Source of the DNA: an uncultured Candidatus Saccharibacteria bacterium
Lineage (GTDB): Bacteria; Patescibacteria; Saccharimonadia; Saccharimonadales; UBA10212
Direction: 5' to 3'
Length of the DNA stretch: 11,267 nt
NCBI GenBank assembly: GCA_946478715.1
Contig: CAMLDA010000008.1
Location: forward strand, 1-11,267
The notes under the pieces are model-generated. The model was not told the DNA's origin and did no database searches. It worked only from the letters and a program-made list of their open reading frames with translations. The position numbers and the translations under genes were made by a program. The stretch's first letter is position 1. The number at the start of each line of letters is the position of its first letter. Positions 1-8,171 of this stretch are shown here, in pieces.

Positions 1-1
1 C

Positions 2-364
2 TCAAACGGGGCGGTGATCTCAAACGGCGCTACCTTTACTTCCAACTCCAGCGGGACGGGCTTTGAAATAATAACCTTCTGGAGCGCGGCCAGCTGCTCG
101 CCGGACTGCTCATCCGTAACCGGCACCGACCTGTATAATTCCCGCGGCCACACCACTATAAGTATGTCCAATAATTCCGAGGGGCCTCAGACGGTGTTTT
201 ACGCCCGCTGGTCGCAAGTATCCGTGAATAACGGCGGCGAAATCGGGGCCCTGCTTGGCGAAACTGTCAGGATGTCCAACGCGGCGACCATAACTTTCGG
301 CACATCCTCGGGCAGCTTGGGATTTGTCTTCTGGGTGGTCGACGGTTACCGCCAGGCTTTTTAG
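2..364 (+). CDS. C-terminal part of a PilX-like type IV pilus protein (5' end outside the window)
   Basis: The reading frame is open from base 2 and ends at TAG 362-364. A GTG at 14 is in frame, but codons before it (S-N-G-A) continue the same repeat pattern (SNGAVISNGATFTSN), so this is the tail of a longer protein. The visible part is rich in Ser, Asn, Gly and Thr, has a CxxxC pair (CSPDC), and contains N-N-G-G-E-I-G-A-L-L-G followed by a short 'NAATITF' strand and a final aromatic segment ending DGYRQAF. This order (asparagine-rich beta repeats, an 'xIxGallg' strand, 'NatItY/F', a Trp/Tyr-rich end) is what I recall for the C-terminal domain of PilX-like/DUF7305 pilus proteins. Its position just before pilM supports a minor pilin or surface pilus role. 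Family assignment is inference from pattern and context; no prepilin N-terminus can be checked here. Confidence 0.6.
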   Translation, partial: SNGAVISNGATFTSNSSGTGFEIITFWSAASCSPDCSSVTGTDLYNSRGHTTISMSNNSEGPQTVFYARWSQVSVNNGGEIGALLGETVRMSNAATITFGTSSGSLGFVFWVVDGYRQAF

Positions 365-388
365 TTAATACAGATAAGCACCCCTTGA

Positions 389-397
389 TGCTATACT
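389..397 (+). promoter_or_regulatory. Candidate extended -10 promoter for the pilMNO operon
   Basis: TGCTATACT (TG 389-390, TATACT 392-397) fits the TGnTATAAT extended -10 pattern with one change. Transcription would start near 404, giving a 5' leader of about 27 nt before the pilM ATG at 431. No convincing -35 is present, which extended -10 promoters can do without. The 10-mer CAGATAAGCA occurs on both sides (371-380 and 403-412). Confidence 0.45.
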
Positions 398-430
398 CAT
401 ATCAGATAAGCATAAGAATAAACATATTGG

Positions 431-1501
431 ATGGGCAATCTAAAATTCTATCATGACGAGCCCTTGTTCGGGCTTGATATCGGGCACTCCAGCTTAAAAG
501 CCATGCAGATAAGAACCGAGCCGGGAAAAAGGCCGGTGGTAAGCGGTTATGGCATAAGTTATTTTGACCCAGGAGCCATACAGAATGGAACGATAAGCCA
601 GCCGGAAGTCATAGCCGGAGCGCTCCATGAGTTATTTGAAAAGAAAATGGTAGGCAAGATTGACAGCCGCCGGGTAGCCTGTACCCTTCCCACCGCCTAT
701 ACCTTCAGCCGGCCGATGAAAATCCCGCCGATGGCGCACGACAAGATAACGGAAGCAGTCCACCTGGAAGCTGAGCAATATATCCCCATCCCTATAGACA
801 GCCTGTACGTTGACTATGAAGTAACCGGCCAGGGGCCCGAAGGCATGGAGTTGCTTGTGGTAGCGGCCTCTAAGAAAATCGTTGACAGCTACCTTAGCCT
901 CCTGCAGTCCCTGGACCTGGAGCCTGTGGCCTTTGAGCCCAGCATAAACGCTTCTTCGCGCCTGCTTAAGAAGGTGGCCGGCAGCGTGAATGAACCCTCG
1001 CTGCTTGTGGACATGGGCTCGATAGCAACGGATATCGCTATCTTTGACAAGACCCTGATAGTATCCAGCACCGTCAGCGGCGGCGGCGATACATTCACCG
1101 CGGCGGTAGCCAATGCTTTCAGGGTATCAACCGAACAAGCCACCCAGATAAAAAATCAATATGGTATCGCCTTTAGCGATAGGCAGCAGCGCGTCATAGA
1201 CGCTGTCAAACCTCAGCTTGACAGCCTGGTGCACGAGATTCAGAAATCTTTGAGATTTTACGCCGAGCGGGCCGGCGCTTCCGGCCAGAAAATCAGCCGC
1301 ATCATAACCATCGGCGGAGGCGCGGTTATGCCCGGGTTCAATCAATACATATCCAAAGCACTGCGGCTGCCCACGGAAAACCTGGACCCTTGGAAAGATA
1401 TCAGTTTCGAAGGCCTTCATATGCCGGATAACGTTGATTTGTCGATGTACATAACCGTGGCCGGCGAAGCCGTGCTGAGCCCTACGGAGATACTGTCATG
1501 A
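431..1501 (+). CDS. pilM: Type IV pilus assembly protein PilM (actin-like ATPase)
   Basis: This is a cytoplasmic actin-fold protein that binds ATP and docks on the N-terminal tail of PilN, linking the inner-membrane pilus platform to the cytoplasmic motor complex. The 356-residue length is normal for PilM. The N-terminal phosphate motif GLDIGHSSLKAMQI lies at about 14-27, a second phosphate motif (VDMGSIATDIAIF) at about 193-205, and an adenosine-type glycine motif (IITIGGGAVMPGF) near 290-302. The middle stretch with HLEAEQYIPIP (about 111-121) is also typical of the family. ATG 431 is the first start after a candidate promoter; there is no good Shine-Dalgarno before it. The stop overlaps the pilN start (ATGA at 1498-1501), so the genes are translationally coupled. 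Recognition is confident from motifs and order. Confidence 0.95.
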   Translation: MGNLKFYHDEPLFGLDIGHSSLKAMQIRTEPGKRPVVSGYGISYFDPGAIQNGTISQPEVIAGALHELFEKKMVGKIDSRRVACTLPTAYTFSRPMKIPPMAHDKITEAVHLEAEQYIPIPIDSLYVDYEVTGQGPEGMELLVVAASKKIVDSYLSLLQSLDLEPVAFEPSINASSRLLKKVAGSVNEPSLLVDMGSIATDIAIFDKTLIVSSTVSGGGDTFTAAVANAFRVSTEQATQIKNQYGIAFSDRQQRVIDAVKPQLDSLVHEIQKSLRFYAERAGASGQKISRIITIGGGAVMPGFNQYISKALRLPTENLDPWKDISFEGLHMPDNVDLSMYITVAGEAVLSPTEILS

Positions 1502-2097
1502 TAAACCTGCTGCCGCCATCTTACGCCGACGCCATCCGTTACGGCCGGCAGAATTCCGTGCTGCGCAGATGGCTTATTGGGACCGCTATCGCTATCGGCG
1601 GCCTGATAGTAATAATCGCCAGCGGCTGGCTGTATATAAACCAGCAGGCAAATGGCCTGCAGAAAAACATAGATGCCACTAACCAGCAACTTCAGGCGCA
1701 GAATCTGGCCAAGGTCCAGAAGGACGCCAAAGAAATAACCGGTGACGTGAATGTCATAGATAAGCTGCTGAGCCAAGAAATACGGTTTTCGGAACTTATC
1801 CAGGCTATAGGCGATATCATGCCGCCGGGTACGTCTCTGGGGACGCTCAGCTTAAGCAACGTAGTAGCCGGGGGCGTTGACCTTACCGCTAATGCCGCTG
1901 ACGGCGCCTCGGTAGCCCAGATAGCCGCCAACCTTAGTGATCCCAAGAACCAATTGTTCACCAAGGCGGATATCGTAAGCGTCAACTGCGACAATAATCC
2001 TAACCAGGCATACCCCTGCACCGTCATTCTAAGGGTACTGTTTTCCCCGTCAGCCCAAACCAGGTTCTTAAGCGTCCCTTCGGGAGATAAGCAATGA
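1498..2097 (+). CDS. pilN: Type IV pilus assembly protein PilN
   Basis: PilN is a bitopic inner-membrane protein of the pilus alignment complex. The sequence begins MINLLPPSY, and INLLP is the conserved cytoplasmic motif that inserts into the groove of PilM. One membrane segment follows at about 25-47 after Arg23-Arg24, then a Gln/Lys-rich coiled-coil-like stretch (about 48-82) and a C-terminal domain (about 95-199) of alternating hydrophobic strands expected to have a ferredoxin-like fold. The 199 residues fit the family. A GGAG Shine-Dalgarno stands in the end of pilM before the ATG, and the start overlaps the pilM stop. The end overlaps pilO in the same ATGA manner (2094-2097). Two Cys residues near the C-terminus (NCDNN...YPCTV) could form a disulfide outside the membrane; this is a guess. 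Confidence 0.92.
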   Translation: MINLLPPSYADAIRYGRQNSVLRRWLIGTAIAIGGLIVIIASGWLYINQQANGLQKNIDATNQQLQAQNLAKVQKDAKEITGDVNVIDKLLSQEIRFSELIQAIGDIMPPGTSLGTLSLSNVVAGGVDLTANAADGASVAQIAANLSDPKNQLFTKADIVSVNCDNNPNQAYPCTVILRVLFSPSAQTRFLSVPSGDKQ

Positions 2098-2816
2098 TAC
2101 CTACCCAAAAGGCGCCAGCCGATAAGCCCCTATCTAAGAATGAAGCTGTTCCGCGCAAGAAAGGCCTGGAGATGAACAGCAAGAATCTGCGGTGGCTGCT
2201 TATTGCCTCCTTGGCTTTATCGGTAATAGTTTTCCTGGGAGCGGTCATGCTGGGCCTCTCGGCGCTGACGCATGAAAGCCAGAATATGGCCGGCCTGAAG
2301 GCTAAGAGCCAAGCGACCAATGAAGAGCTGCTTAATTTGGAGCAGTCCAAGAAAGATGTTGAAAAATACTCGTATTTCAAAGAAGTAGCTCAGACCGTCA
2401 TCCCAAAGGATAAGGACCAGGCCAAAGCCGTGCTGGATATATTCCAATTCGCCCAGGATGCCAACATTAGGATCCAGAGCATAACTTTCCCGGCCAGCAG
2501 TCTGGGCGGGAGGACTTCTGCCGCCAAGGCCCAGGACGCAACCAGCTCTTCGGCGTCGTCCGCCGCCATAACCCAGGCCAAACCCGTTTCCGGCATCCCC
2601 GGCTTATACAGCCTGCCGCTGACCATAACCCCGCAGACCAGCAGCACGCTGCCGCCCAATCTGGTAGTCACATACCCAAAAATCCTGAAATTCCTCAAAA
2701 GTATTGAGAATAACCGTCGCACCGCCCAGATAACTTCGCTTGTCATCCAGCCGCCGACCGAAGTCGGTAAATCGCTCTCATTCACTTTAACGATTAACAT
2801 ATTTATAAAGCCATGA
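2094..2816 (+). CDS. pilO: Type IV pilus assembly protein PilO
   Basis: PilO partners PilN in a heterodimer that spans the inner membrane and sets up the pilus alignment subcomplex. The 240 residues start with a basic cytoplasmic tail (about 1-32), one membrane segment (about 33-55), a coiled-coil stretch rich in Leu, Lys and Gln (about 62-95), then the segment TVIPKDKDQAKAVLDIFQFA (about 101-120), which matches the PilO pattern 'LPxxkdq...l..la' leading into the periplasmic alpha/beta domain. A Ser/Ala-rich, probably flexible insert lies at about 137-165. GGAG precedes the ATG, which overlaps the pilN stop; the stop overlaps the next gene (ATGA 2813-2816). An internal ATG at codon 27 has GGAG directly against it, too close to be a good alternative start. 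Confidence 0.88.
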   Translation: MIPTQKAPADKPLSKNEAVPRKKGLEMNSKNLRWLLIASLALSVIVFLGAVMLGLSALTHESQNMAGLKAKSQATNEELLNLEQSKKDVEKYSYFKEVAQTVIPKDKDQAKAVLDIFQFAQDANIRIQSITFPASSLGGRTSAAKAQDATSSSASSAAITQAKPVSGIPGLYSLPLTITPQTSSTLPPNLVVTYPKILKFLKSIENNRRTAQITSLVIQPPTEVGKSLSFTLTINIFIKP

Positions 2817-3115
2817 GTAAAGATCTGAACTTAAAATCGCTTAATCTTACAAAGGTCTTCGCCGGCCTTACCAAAAAATACGGCAAACATCTGGCTTTCG
2901 CCGCCGTCTTAGCGGTTCTTCTGGTATATATCCTTGTAGTATTTAAAATCAGCCGCTTGGCTTCAGCTGAACCCAGCGGCGATCAAAGCACTAGCACCGT
3001 AATTACTATCCCCAAGGTGGACCAAAAGACCATAGAACACATCCAGACCCTGGAATCCAATAATACCCAGCTGCATGCTCTTTTCGGCCAGGCCCGCGAC
3101 AACCCTTTCCAGTAA
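2813..3115 (+). CDS. Small single-pass membrane protein at the end of the pilMNO operon (PilP position)
   Basis: I do not recognise a named family. The 100-residue protein has a basic cytoplasmic start (about 1-26, ending KKYGKH), one strong hydrophobic segment (about 27-45), then a Ser/Thr-rich linker and a polar C-terminal half with a possible short helix (about 70-92), ending in NPFQ. It is translationally coupled to pilO by ATGA, so it is almost certainly part of the pilus platform. In Proteobacteria the next gene would encode the PilP lipoprotein, which contacts PilN/PilO; this one has no lipobox and is much shorter. The closing 'NPF' recalls the D/N-P-F motif that occurs in PilP and GspC-type proteins, but that is a weak likeness. 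A functional PilP substitute is inference. Confidence 0.7.
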   Translation: MSKDLNLKSLNLTKVFAGLTKKYGKHLAFAAVLAVLLVYILVVFKISRLASAEPSGDQSTSTVITIPKVDQKTIEHIQTLESNNTQLHALFGQARDNPFQ

Positions 3116-3140
3116 ATACTTAACTCGTTAAGTATTTACT
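3111..3140. terminator. Bidirectional hairpin between converging pil and ruvB-side operons
   Basis: A perfect 13-bp inverted repeat (3111-3123 with 3128-3140) closes on the 4-base loop CTCG. It contains the stop codon of the upstream plus-strand gene (3113-3115) in one arm and the stop codon of the minus-strand gene (3136-3138) in the other. The stem is A/T-rich, and there is no long T tract after it on either strand, so it may end transcription weakly or protect 3' ends rather than act as a classical intrinsic terminator. Confidence 0.6.
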
Positions 3141-3720
3141 CGTTGATATGGGATTTGGCGTAATTCTGACGGGCCTCGATTATCTTATCGGCCAGCTTAG
3201 TGGGATTCGGGCACAAGGTGAATATGAAATTATCTTCAGTACCGGCGGTCTGCACGGTGAGCGTACCGTAATTGAATAACGTTGCCAGAAAGCCGTTTTG
3301 CTCTTCGTTAACATCCTCCACGTTCGACATGCTCAGGCGGGATACCTTCCGGCTGAAGAGCGTCTTCTGCATTATCTGGACCAGGCTCCTGTCAGTAACC
3401 AGCAGCCTGCTCTGGAGATATATATAAGTACTGGTGAATAAGAACAATGCCAGAAGCAGCCCAGCCAGGGCTATGATAGCCACTAGGCTGGCCGAAAAGC
3501 CGCCGCCGGAATCCTCGAACGCGCCCGGCGAAATGGCTATTATCAGACCCAGCAGCGCGGCTACCGCCGCCACGGCGACCAGATATATGGCTACTAAGCC
3601 GATCAGCGAGCGCCTTACTACGGTCAGAACGCTCTCTCCGGGTTCAAGCATGTCCATGTCCGCCGACCGGGAGGCGCCTGTCGCCGATGCTGCGGGTTTA
3701 GTGTCCGGTTCCATTTGCAA
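3136..3720 (-). CDS. Membrane protein with bacterial PH domain (YdbS/DUF304-like)
   Basis: The protein has two membrane segments (about 40-64 and 77-100) followed by a cytosolic bacterial PH-like domain (about 104-185). The C-terminal signature is LLVTDRSL, then VSRLSMSNVEDV, then an FLATLFNYGTLTVQTAG stretch ending in FTLCPNP; this pattern of 'ltdrrl..., i.dI.dV..., fG.l.v.taG' is that of the bPH_2/DUF304 group. Function is unknown; such proteins are thought to bind or organise membrane components. The start shown is TTG 3720, with AGGA 8 nt upstream that overlaps the ruvB stop. An ATG two codons on (3714) is an equally possible start and has TATAAT (3723-3728) exactly 8 nt before it. The gene follows ruvB by 10 nt, so it is probably cotranscribed with it. 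Confidence 0.75.
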   Translation of the reverse strand: MQMEPDTKPAASATGASRSADMDMLEPGESVLTVVRRSLIGLVAIYLVAVAAVAALLGLIIAISPGAFEDSGGGFSASLVAIIALAGLLLALFLFTSTYIYLQSRLLVTDRSLVQIMQKTLFSRKVSRLSMSNVEDVNEEQNGFLATLFNYGTLTVQTAGTEDNFIFTLCPNPTKLADKIIEARQNYAKSHINE

Positions 3721-3730
3721 TAATTATATC

Positions 3731-4756
3731 CTAAAGCAGGCTGGGTTGGGCTTTGGCCGGTTTTTTGCCCAGGTGCTCCCAGGCGCGGACCGTCACTTTG
3801 CGCCCTCTTGGCGTTCTTTCCAGCAATCCTATCTGCATGAGGTACGGCTCATAAAAATCTTCTATGGTGGTACGCTCTTCAGCGGTCAGGGCTGCCAGCG
3901 TTTCCACTCCCACGGGGCCGCCATTATGATGGGTGATGATTGCCTCAAGCAAGCTGCGGTCGGCGGGGTCCAATCCTAGCGAATCAATTTCCAGCAGGTT
4001 CAGGGCTTCGGCGGCGATTTTGGCATCGATGATGCCGTCACCGTTAACATCGGCGTAATCCCGGACCCGTTTTAGCAGGCGGTTGGCAATCCGCGGCGTC
4101 AGCCGCGCCCGGCCGGCTAGGAGCTTCGCGGATTCTCCGTCAATTTTTACATTCAAGATACCGGCGGCCCGTACGATTATCTTTTGGATTTCATCCGGAT
4201 CATAAAATTCCAGCCGGTGAATCATTCCGAACCGGTCGCGCAGGGGCGCTGCCAGGGCCCCGGTACGGGTAGTGGCTCCGATAATGGTGAACCTGGGCAG
4301 ATCCAGGCGCAGGCTGCGGGCGCTGGGCCCTTTGCCGAGCATGATATCGAGCTTAAAGTCCTCCATAGCGCTATACAGTACTTCCTCGACCACGCGGTGC
4401 AGGCGGTGGATCTCGTCTATAAATAAAATGTCGCCGTCCTGGAGGTTCGTCAGTAAGGATGCAAGGTCTCCGGCCCGCTCTATGGCGGGTCCGCTGGTTA
4501 CCCGTATCTGGGCGCCCATCTCGTTGGCTATGACCGTCGCCATGGTGGTCTTACCCAGGCCGGGCGGCCCGTAAAGCAGCACATGGTCTATAGGTTCGCC
4601 GCGTTTCTTGGCGGCCGATATAGCCAATCTCAGGTTCTTCTTCAGCCTCTCCTGGCCCACATAACTTTTAAAGTCTCTGGGGCGCAGAGTCTGTTCCAGT
4701 TCCTGCTCTTCCGGCTCATCTTTAACAGATGTATTAACTATCCTGTCAATCGCCAT
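3731..4756 (-). CDS. ruvB: Holliday junction branch migration helicase RuvB
   Basis: RuvB is the hexameric AAA+ ATPase that drives branch migration of Holliday junctions together with RuvA, during recombination repair. The 341 residues are full length. Visible motifs are the N-terminal RPRDF(K)SYVGQE box (about 26-36), Walker A GPPGLGKT (63-70), Walker [10 protein letters not shown] (111-119), sensor 1 ATTR (161-164), the arginine finger region PLRDRFG (171-177), a sensor 2 region [16 protein letters not shown], and the C-terminal winged helix ending [13 protein letters not shown]. ruvA and ruvC are not beside it. It starts 21 nt after ftsH. There is no good Shine-Dalgarno; TAAACT (4763-4768) stands 6 nt before the ATG. 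The last ten residues ([11 protein letters not shown]) are a lineage-specific tail. Confidence 0.97.
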   Translation of the reverse strand: MAIDRIVNTSVKDEPEEQELEQTLRPRDFKSYVGQERLKKNLRLAISAAKKRGEPIDHVLLYGPPGLGKTTMATVIANEMGAQIRVTSGPAIERAGDLASLLTNLQDGDILFIDEIHRLHRVVEEVLYSAMEDFKLDIMLGKGPSARSLRLDLPRFTIIGATTRTGALAAPLRDRFGMIHRLEFYDPDEIQKIIVRAAGILNVKIDGESAKLLAGRARLTPRIANRLLKRVRDYADVNGDGIIDAKIAAEALNLLEIDSLGLDPADRSLLEAIITHHNGGPVGVETLAALTAEERTTIEDFYEPYLMQIGLLERTPRGRKVTVRAWEHLGKKPAKAQPSLL

Positions 4757-4777
4757 ACTATCAGTTTAACATTCGGC

Positions 4778-6649
4778 CTAATAAAGGGCTGCCGTCTTAG
4801 GCATGTGGGAGCCGGCTAAAAGTTTGGCGACTTCTTTGGCCTCTACGGTTTCTTTTTCTAAAAGCGCTTCTTTGAGGGCCTCGAGCTTGGTCATATTCGC
4901 TTTTATGACGGCCCGGGCGCGGTTAGCGGCCTCGGTGATAAGGTCCTCTACCTCGTCGTCGATAATCTTCGCAGTCTCATCGGAGTATTGGCGCTCATGC
5001 ACCAGGCGCTCCATCATTATGCCTTCATCGACATGGAATACCTGGTCGCGCAGCTTTCGGCCCATACCCTGGTTGACAACCATATCGCGGGCCAGTTCAG
5101 CCGCCTTCTGTAAGTCGCTCCCGGCCCCGGTAGTAACCCTGTCGTGGCCGTAAATCAGCTCCTCCGCAATGCGGCCCCCGAGCATGCGGGCCAGTACGTC
5201 TTTATACTCGATAATGCTGTGGTAGCTCTTGTCTTCAGGAGGGATAAACCATGTTACGCCGCCGGTGGCGCCGCGCGGGATGATAGTGACTTTGTGCACC
5301 ATATCGCTGTCCGGCAGGACGTGGCCGACGATAGCGTGGCCGGCTTCATGATAAGCAGTCAGTTCTTTGTCCTTTTCGCTCATGACTTTGCTCTTGCGTT
5401 CCGGCCCGATAGCGACTTTTTCGAACGCCGATACCACATCTTCGTTCTCAATCACTTTGCGGTTGTGCCTGGCGGCCAGGATTGCGGCTTCGTTGGCGAT
5501 ATTGGCCAGGTCTGCTCCGGAGCTGCCGGCGGTTTTAGCGGCCAGACTGTCTAAGTCCACATCTTTACTGATAGGTTTTTCGCTGAAATGGACTTTAAGA
5601 ATAGCTTCCCGGTCTTTGCGGTCGGGCAGATCGATGTTTACCCGGCGGTCAAAGCGCCCGGGGCGCAGAAGCGCCGGATCCAGCACGTCGCTGCGGTTGG
5701 TGGCTGCCAGTACTATTACGTTCTGGCCCTGTTCAAAGCCATCCATCTCTACCAGTATCTGGTTAAGAGTCTGTTCGCGCTCGTCGTGCCCACCGCCCAT
5801 TCCGGAACCTCGGCGGCGGCCTACGGCGTCAATCTCATCTATGAATATGATGCAGGGCGCGTTCTTTTTGGCTTTATTGAATAAATCGCGCACCCGGCTG
5901 GCGCCCACTCCTACGAACATCTCTACGAACTCCGAGCCGCTGATGGAAAAGAAGGGCGCGTTAGCTTCGCCGGCGACTGCCCGCGCCAGCATCGTCTTGC
6001 CTGTCCCGGGCGGCCCCACCAGCAGGACGCCTTTCGGTATCTTGGCGCCGACACCCTCGAACTTCTTAGGATATTTTAGGAATTCCACCACCTCCTGCAA
6101 ATCCTGTTTGGCCTCTTCGTTTCCAGCGACGTCTTTGAAGTTTATGCGGTCTTTTTCATTCCCGTAAAGCCGCGCCCGGCTTTTACCAAAGCTTAGCGCC
6201 TGGTTGCCCTGGCCTTGGGCGCTGCGGAACATAAGTATCAGTATAAAGGCGATTATGACCACCGGCAGGACGCCTGTAAGCAACCCGTACCATAAACCGT
6301 TGTTATTGGACTCCGGCTTATTCTCTACGGTTACTTTGCCCTGCTTGAGCCCCTGCTCGTAAATGCTGGAGCCGGCCTCTTTATAAGATTTTTCCGTTGC
6401 CTGGTTCTGGCCGACAGGTGTGATATCGAGTTCCTGGTCGCCCTTGACGGTTATCTTGCTGATCTTACCGCTGTTGGCTTCTGAAATGACCTGGGAAAAC
6501 GGCACGGTCTTGAGCTGGGCCGGGGTATTTACCGCCGCGTAGACGATCAGGCCGAACAAGACCAAAAGCGCCGCAAATCCGGCGTTCTTGAAATGGTTGC
6601 GGCCGCCATCACCTCTGCGCCCGCCCATGCGGAACGGTTTTTTCTCCAT
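4778..6649 (-). CDS. ftsH: ATP-dependent zinc metalloprotease FtsH
   Basis: FtsH is the membrane-bound AAA+ protease that degrades misfolded membrane proteins and short-lived regulators. The 623-residue protein has the standard order: membrane segment 1 (about 22-41), a small extracytoplasmic domain (about 42-117), membrane segment 2 (about 119-141), AAA+ module with Walker A GPPGTGKT (212-219), pore loop FVGVGA (245-250), Walker B IIFIDEID (267-274), SRH with ATNRSD and RPGRFDRR (about 316-336), then the protease domain with zinc site HEAGH (434-438) and third ligand Asp in SDLQKA (about 512). All catalytic residues are intact. The pore motif is FVGVGA, the usual form. The C-terminus is compact, with no long tail. 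tilS ends 22 nt upstream. An extended -10 (TGATATAAT) sits 8 nt before the ATG, so ftsH probably has its own promoter. Confidence 0.98.
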   Translation of the reverse strand: MEKKPFRMGGRRGDGGRNHFKNAGFAALLVLFGLIVYAAVNTPAQLKTVPFSQVISEANSGKISKITVKGDQELDITPVGQNQATEKSYKEAGSSIYEQGLKQGKVTVENKPESNNNGLWYGLLTGVLPVVIIAFILILMFRSAQGQGNQALSFGKSRARLYGNEKDRINFKDVAGNEEAKQDLQEVVEFLKYPKKFEGVGAKIPKGVLLVGPPGTGKTMLARAVAGEANAPFFSISGSEFVEMFVGVGASRVRDLFNKAKKNAPCIIFIDEIDAVGRRRGSGMGGGHDEREQTLNQILVEMDGFEQGQNVIVLAATNRSDVLDPALLRPGRFDRRVNIDLPDRKDREAILKVHFSEKPISKDVDLDSLAAKTAGSSGADLANIANEAAILAARHNRKVIENEDVVSAFEKVAIGPERKSKVMSEKDKELTAYHEAGHAIVGHVLPDSDMVHKVTIIPRGATGGVTWFIPPEDKSYHSIIEYKDVLARMLGGRIAEELIYGHDRVTTGAGSDLQKAAELARDMVVNQGMGRKLRDQVFHVDEGIMMERLVHERQYSDETAKIIDDEVEDLITEAANRARAVIKANMTKLEALKEALLEKETVEAKEVAKLLAGSHMPKTAALY

Positions 6650-6657
6650 ACCGTAGT

Positions 6658-6666
6658 ATTATATCA
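6658..6666 (-). promoter_or_regulatory. Extended -10 promoter directly upstream of ftsH
   Basis: On the minus strand TGATATAAT is a perfect TGnTATAAT extended -10. It ends 8 nt before the ftsH ATG (6647-6649), so the predicted start of transcription falls about at the start codon, giving a leaderless or nearly leaderless mRNA. No good -35 or Shine-Dalgarno is seen. Confidence 0.55.
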
Positions 6667-6671
6667 CCCTG

Positions 6672-7568
6672 TTAGGAAGCATTTTGCCCCGCTCTTTTAA
6701 ATCGGACGGACTTTGCCCCCACCTCAATCTCAAACGGAGCTTTTACAGGATGGCGCGAGCCCGGTTTAGATGTCCGGATAGCCACGTTCAGCCGATTGAT
6801 AGTCCGCTTATCAAAATCCTTCAGGCCGGATCGCCTAAGCCAATGCATCAGAAGCTCGTTCCCCAGCTCTGATGGCAAAGCACTGAACCGCCCGCGGTCA
6901 ATATCCCCGCCGCGGCTCACGGTACCGGCAAGCTCCTCCAGCCAGGAATCAATCCTGGGAGCAGCGTCTTGGATTTTCCCGATTTGCCGCAGAAATTGCC
7001 GGCGCATGGCCGGCGTGACCTTTGGCGTTATGTTCTGCCGTATGTAATTCCTAAGGTAATCCGGGCTTTGGTTGGTCGAATCCTCGCGCCACTTTAGATT
7101 TTTTTCTTGGGCGTAATCTAAAATCCGGGCTTTGGTATAGCCCAGCAGGGGGCGCAGAATATCCTTGCTTGAGGATATCGCCACCAGGCCGCGGCGGCCC
7201 GTACCCCGCAGCAGGTTGATTATGGCCGTTTCTATCAAGTCATCCTGGTGATGGGCGGTAATAATGGCCTGGGCGCCGTATTTTTTCCGGACTTGTTTAA
7301 GGAATCCATACCGTGCCCGCCGGGCAGTCTCTTCGCTTGCGCCGGCGCCCAATTCGCCGTAGCCAGCTTCGAATGGCAGGCCGTAGGCGGCCGCGGCTCC
7401 CGCCACCAGCTTCTCATCCTCCCGGCTGTCAGGGCGGATACCGTGGTTAAAATGAGCTACGACCAGCTCTACCTCTGGCAGCCCGCTTAAAAGGTCCAGC
7501 AGCGCCATCGAGTCCACCCCGCCGCTGACCGCCACGATATATCTGCCAGGTTCCACTCCTAGTTTCAT
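6672..7568 (-). CDS. tilS: tRNA(Ile)-lysidine synthase TilS
   Basis: TilS uses ATP and lysine to convert C34 of the CAU anticodon of tRNA-Ile2 to lysidine, so that the tRNA reads AUA as isoleucine. The N-terminal N-type ATP pyrophosphatase domain shows the PP-loop SGGVDS (15-20), HFNHGIR (39-45), TAHHQDD (104-110), RPLLGYTKARI (about 139-149) and EDSTN (162-166), all TilS hallmarks. After this catalytic core comes a helical linker region, and the protein ends at 298 residues. This is a short form, close to the Aquifex type and lacking the full C-terminal extension of the E. coli enzyme (432 residues). Start ATG 7566-7568 has AGGGGG pressed against it, too close for a normal Shine-Dalgarno, but a good promoter just upstream. 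The PfpI gene ends 23 nt before it. Two tRNA genes with CAT anticodons lie in this window, but both look like methionine tRNAs. Confidence 0.95.
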   Translation of the reverse strand: MKLGVEPGRYIVAVSGGVDSMALLDLLSGLPEVELVVAHFNHGIRPDSREDEKLVAGAAAAYGLPFEAGYGELGAGASEETARRARYGFLKQVRKKYGAQAIITAHHQDDLIETAIINLLRGTGRRGLVAISSSKDILRPLLGYTKARILDYAQEKNLKWREDSTNQSPDYLRNYIRQNITPKVTPAMRRQFLRQIGKIQDAAPRIDSWLEELAGTVSRGGDIDRGRFSALPSELGNELLMHWLRRSGLKDFDKRTINRLNVAIRTSKPGSRHPVKAPFEIEVGAKSVRFKRAGQNAS

Positions 7569-7574
7569 CCCCCT

Positions 7575-7603
7575 ATTCTAACAGAGGTGAGTTAAGCGGT
7601 CAG
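7575..7603 (-). promoter_or_regulatory. Promoter of tilS (CTGACC - 17 nt - TAGAAT)
   Basis: On the minus strand a -35-like CTGACC (7598-7603) is separated by 17 nt from the -10 TAGAAT (7575-7580), which ends 6 nt before the tilS ATG. The predicted first transcribed base is therefore at or next to the A of the ATG. The -35 overlaps the last codons of the PfpI gene. Confidence 0.5.
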
Positions 7604-8131
7604 CGCGGAAATCAGAGCCTTATTAAAGGCCGGCAGGTCATCGGGGTTCCGGCTAGTGATAAGGTTACCGTCGGCCACGCATTCTTCGTCCACCCACTCG
7701 GCCCCGGCGTTTCGCATATCATCCTGGATAGTATAGTAACTGGTCATTTTCCTGCCTCTAGCCAGCCCCGCCGATACTAGCAGCCATGGCCCGTGGCAGA
7801 TTACAGCCGTAGGCTTATTTTGCTCGTCCATCAACTTGGTAATAAAGTCACGGGCTTTCTGCTCCATCCTCAGATGGTCCGCGTTTACTGCCCCTCCCGG
7901 GACTACCAGTGCATCATAATCATCTGGTTTGGCCTCGTCCAGAGTTTTATCAACCTTGACCGACTCACCGGGGTCCATGTGTTTAAGACCCTTTATCTGG
8001 CCGCTTTTTGGTGAAACGATCTCTACTGTAGCGCCAGCTTCACGCAGCGCTTTGACAGGTTCGGTCAGTTCGGATTCTTCAAAGTAGTCCGTCGCCATAA
8101 CGGCAATCTTTTTCCCCGATAAATCAGCCAT
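7592..8131 (-). CDS. DJ-1/PfpI family protein (type 1 glutamine amidotransferase fold)
   Basis: The 179-residue length and motifs fit the PfpI/YhbO branch of the DJ-1 superfamily, described variously as cysteine peptidases, chaperones or deglycases that protect against stress damage. The nucleophile is Cys112 in AVICHGPW with His113 next to it (the 'nucleophile elbow'), and the partner acid is in DYFEESELTEP (about 15-25). Other family marks are VVPGG (about 76-80), the segment KMTSYYTIQDDMRNAGAEWVDE, and GNLITSRNPDDLPAFNKAL at the end. No signal peptide is seen. Start ATG 8129-8131 follows a strong AAGGAGGA ribosome site. It reads away from the acidic-protein gene; TATTAT (8155-8160, minus strand) is a possible -10. 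Exact activity cannot be told from sequence. Confidence 0.9.
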   Translation of the reverse strand: MADLSGKKIAVMATDYFEESELTEPVKALREAGATVEIVSPKSGQIKGLKHMDPGESVKVDKTLDEAKPDDYDALVVPGGAVNADHLRMEQKARDFITKLMDEQNKPTAVICHGPWLLVSAGLARGRKMTSYYTIQDDMRNAGAEWVDEECVADGNLITSRNPDDLPAFNKALISALTA

Positions 8132-8171
8132 AAATCCTCCTTATCTAAGGCCTCATAATAGCCTCGCTTTT

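Noticed and set aside
1498..2816. UGA recoding, as in Gracilibacteria and Absconditabacteria
   Set aside because: UGA ends pilM, pilN and pilO at ATGA overlaps that make good starts for the next genes, so UGA is a normal stop here.
3434..3979. A 181-codon plus-strand ORF across the PH-protein and ruvB genes
   Set aside because: It is antisense to two well-supported genes and its composition is that of a shadow frame.
5367..6167. A 266-codon plus-strand ORF antisense to ftsH
   Set aside because: It lies wholly within intact ftsH; the product is low-complexity Ser/Arg/Ala-rich, as expected for a shadow frame, and no start signals are seen.
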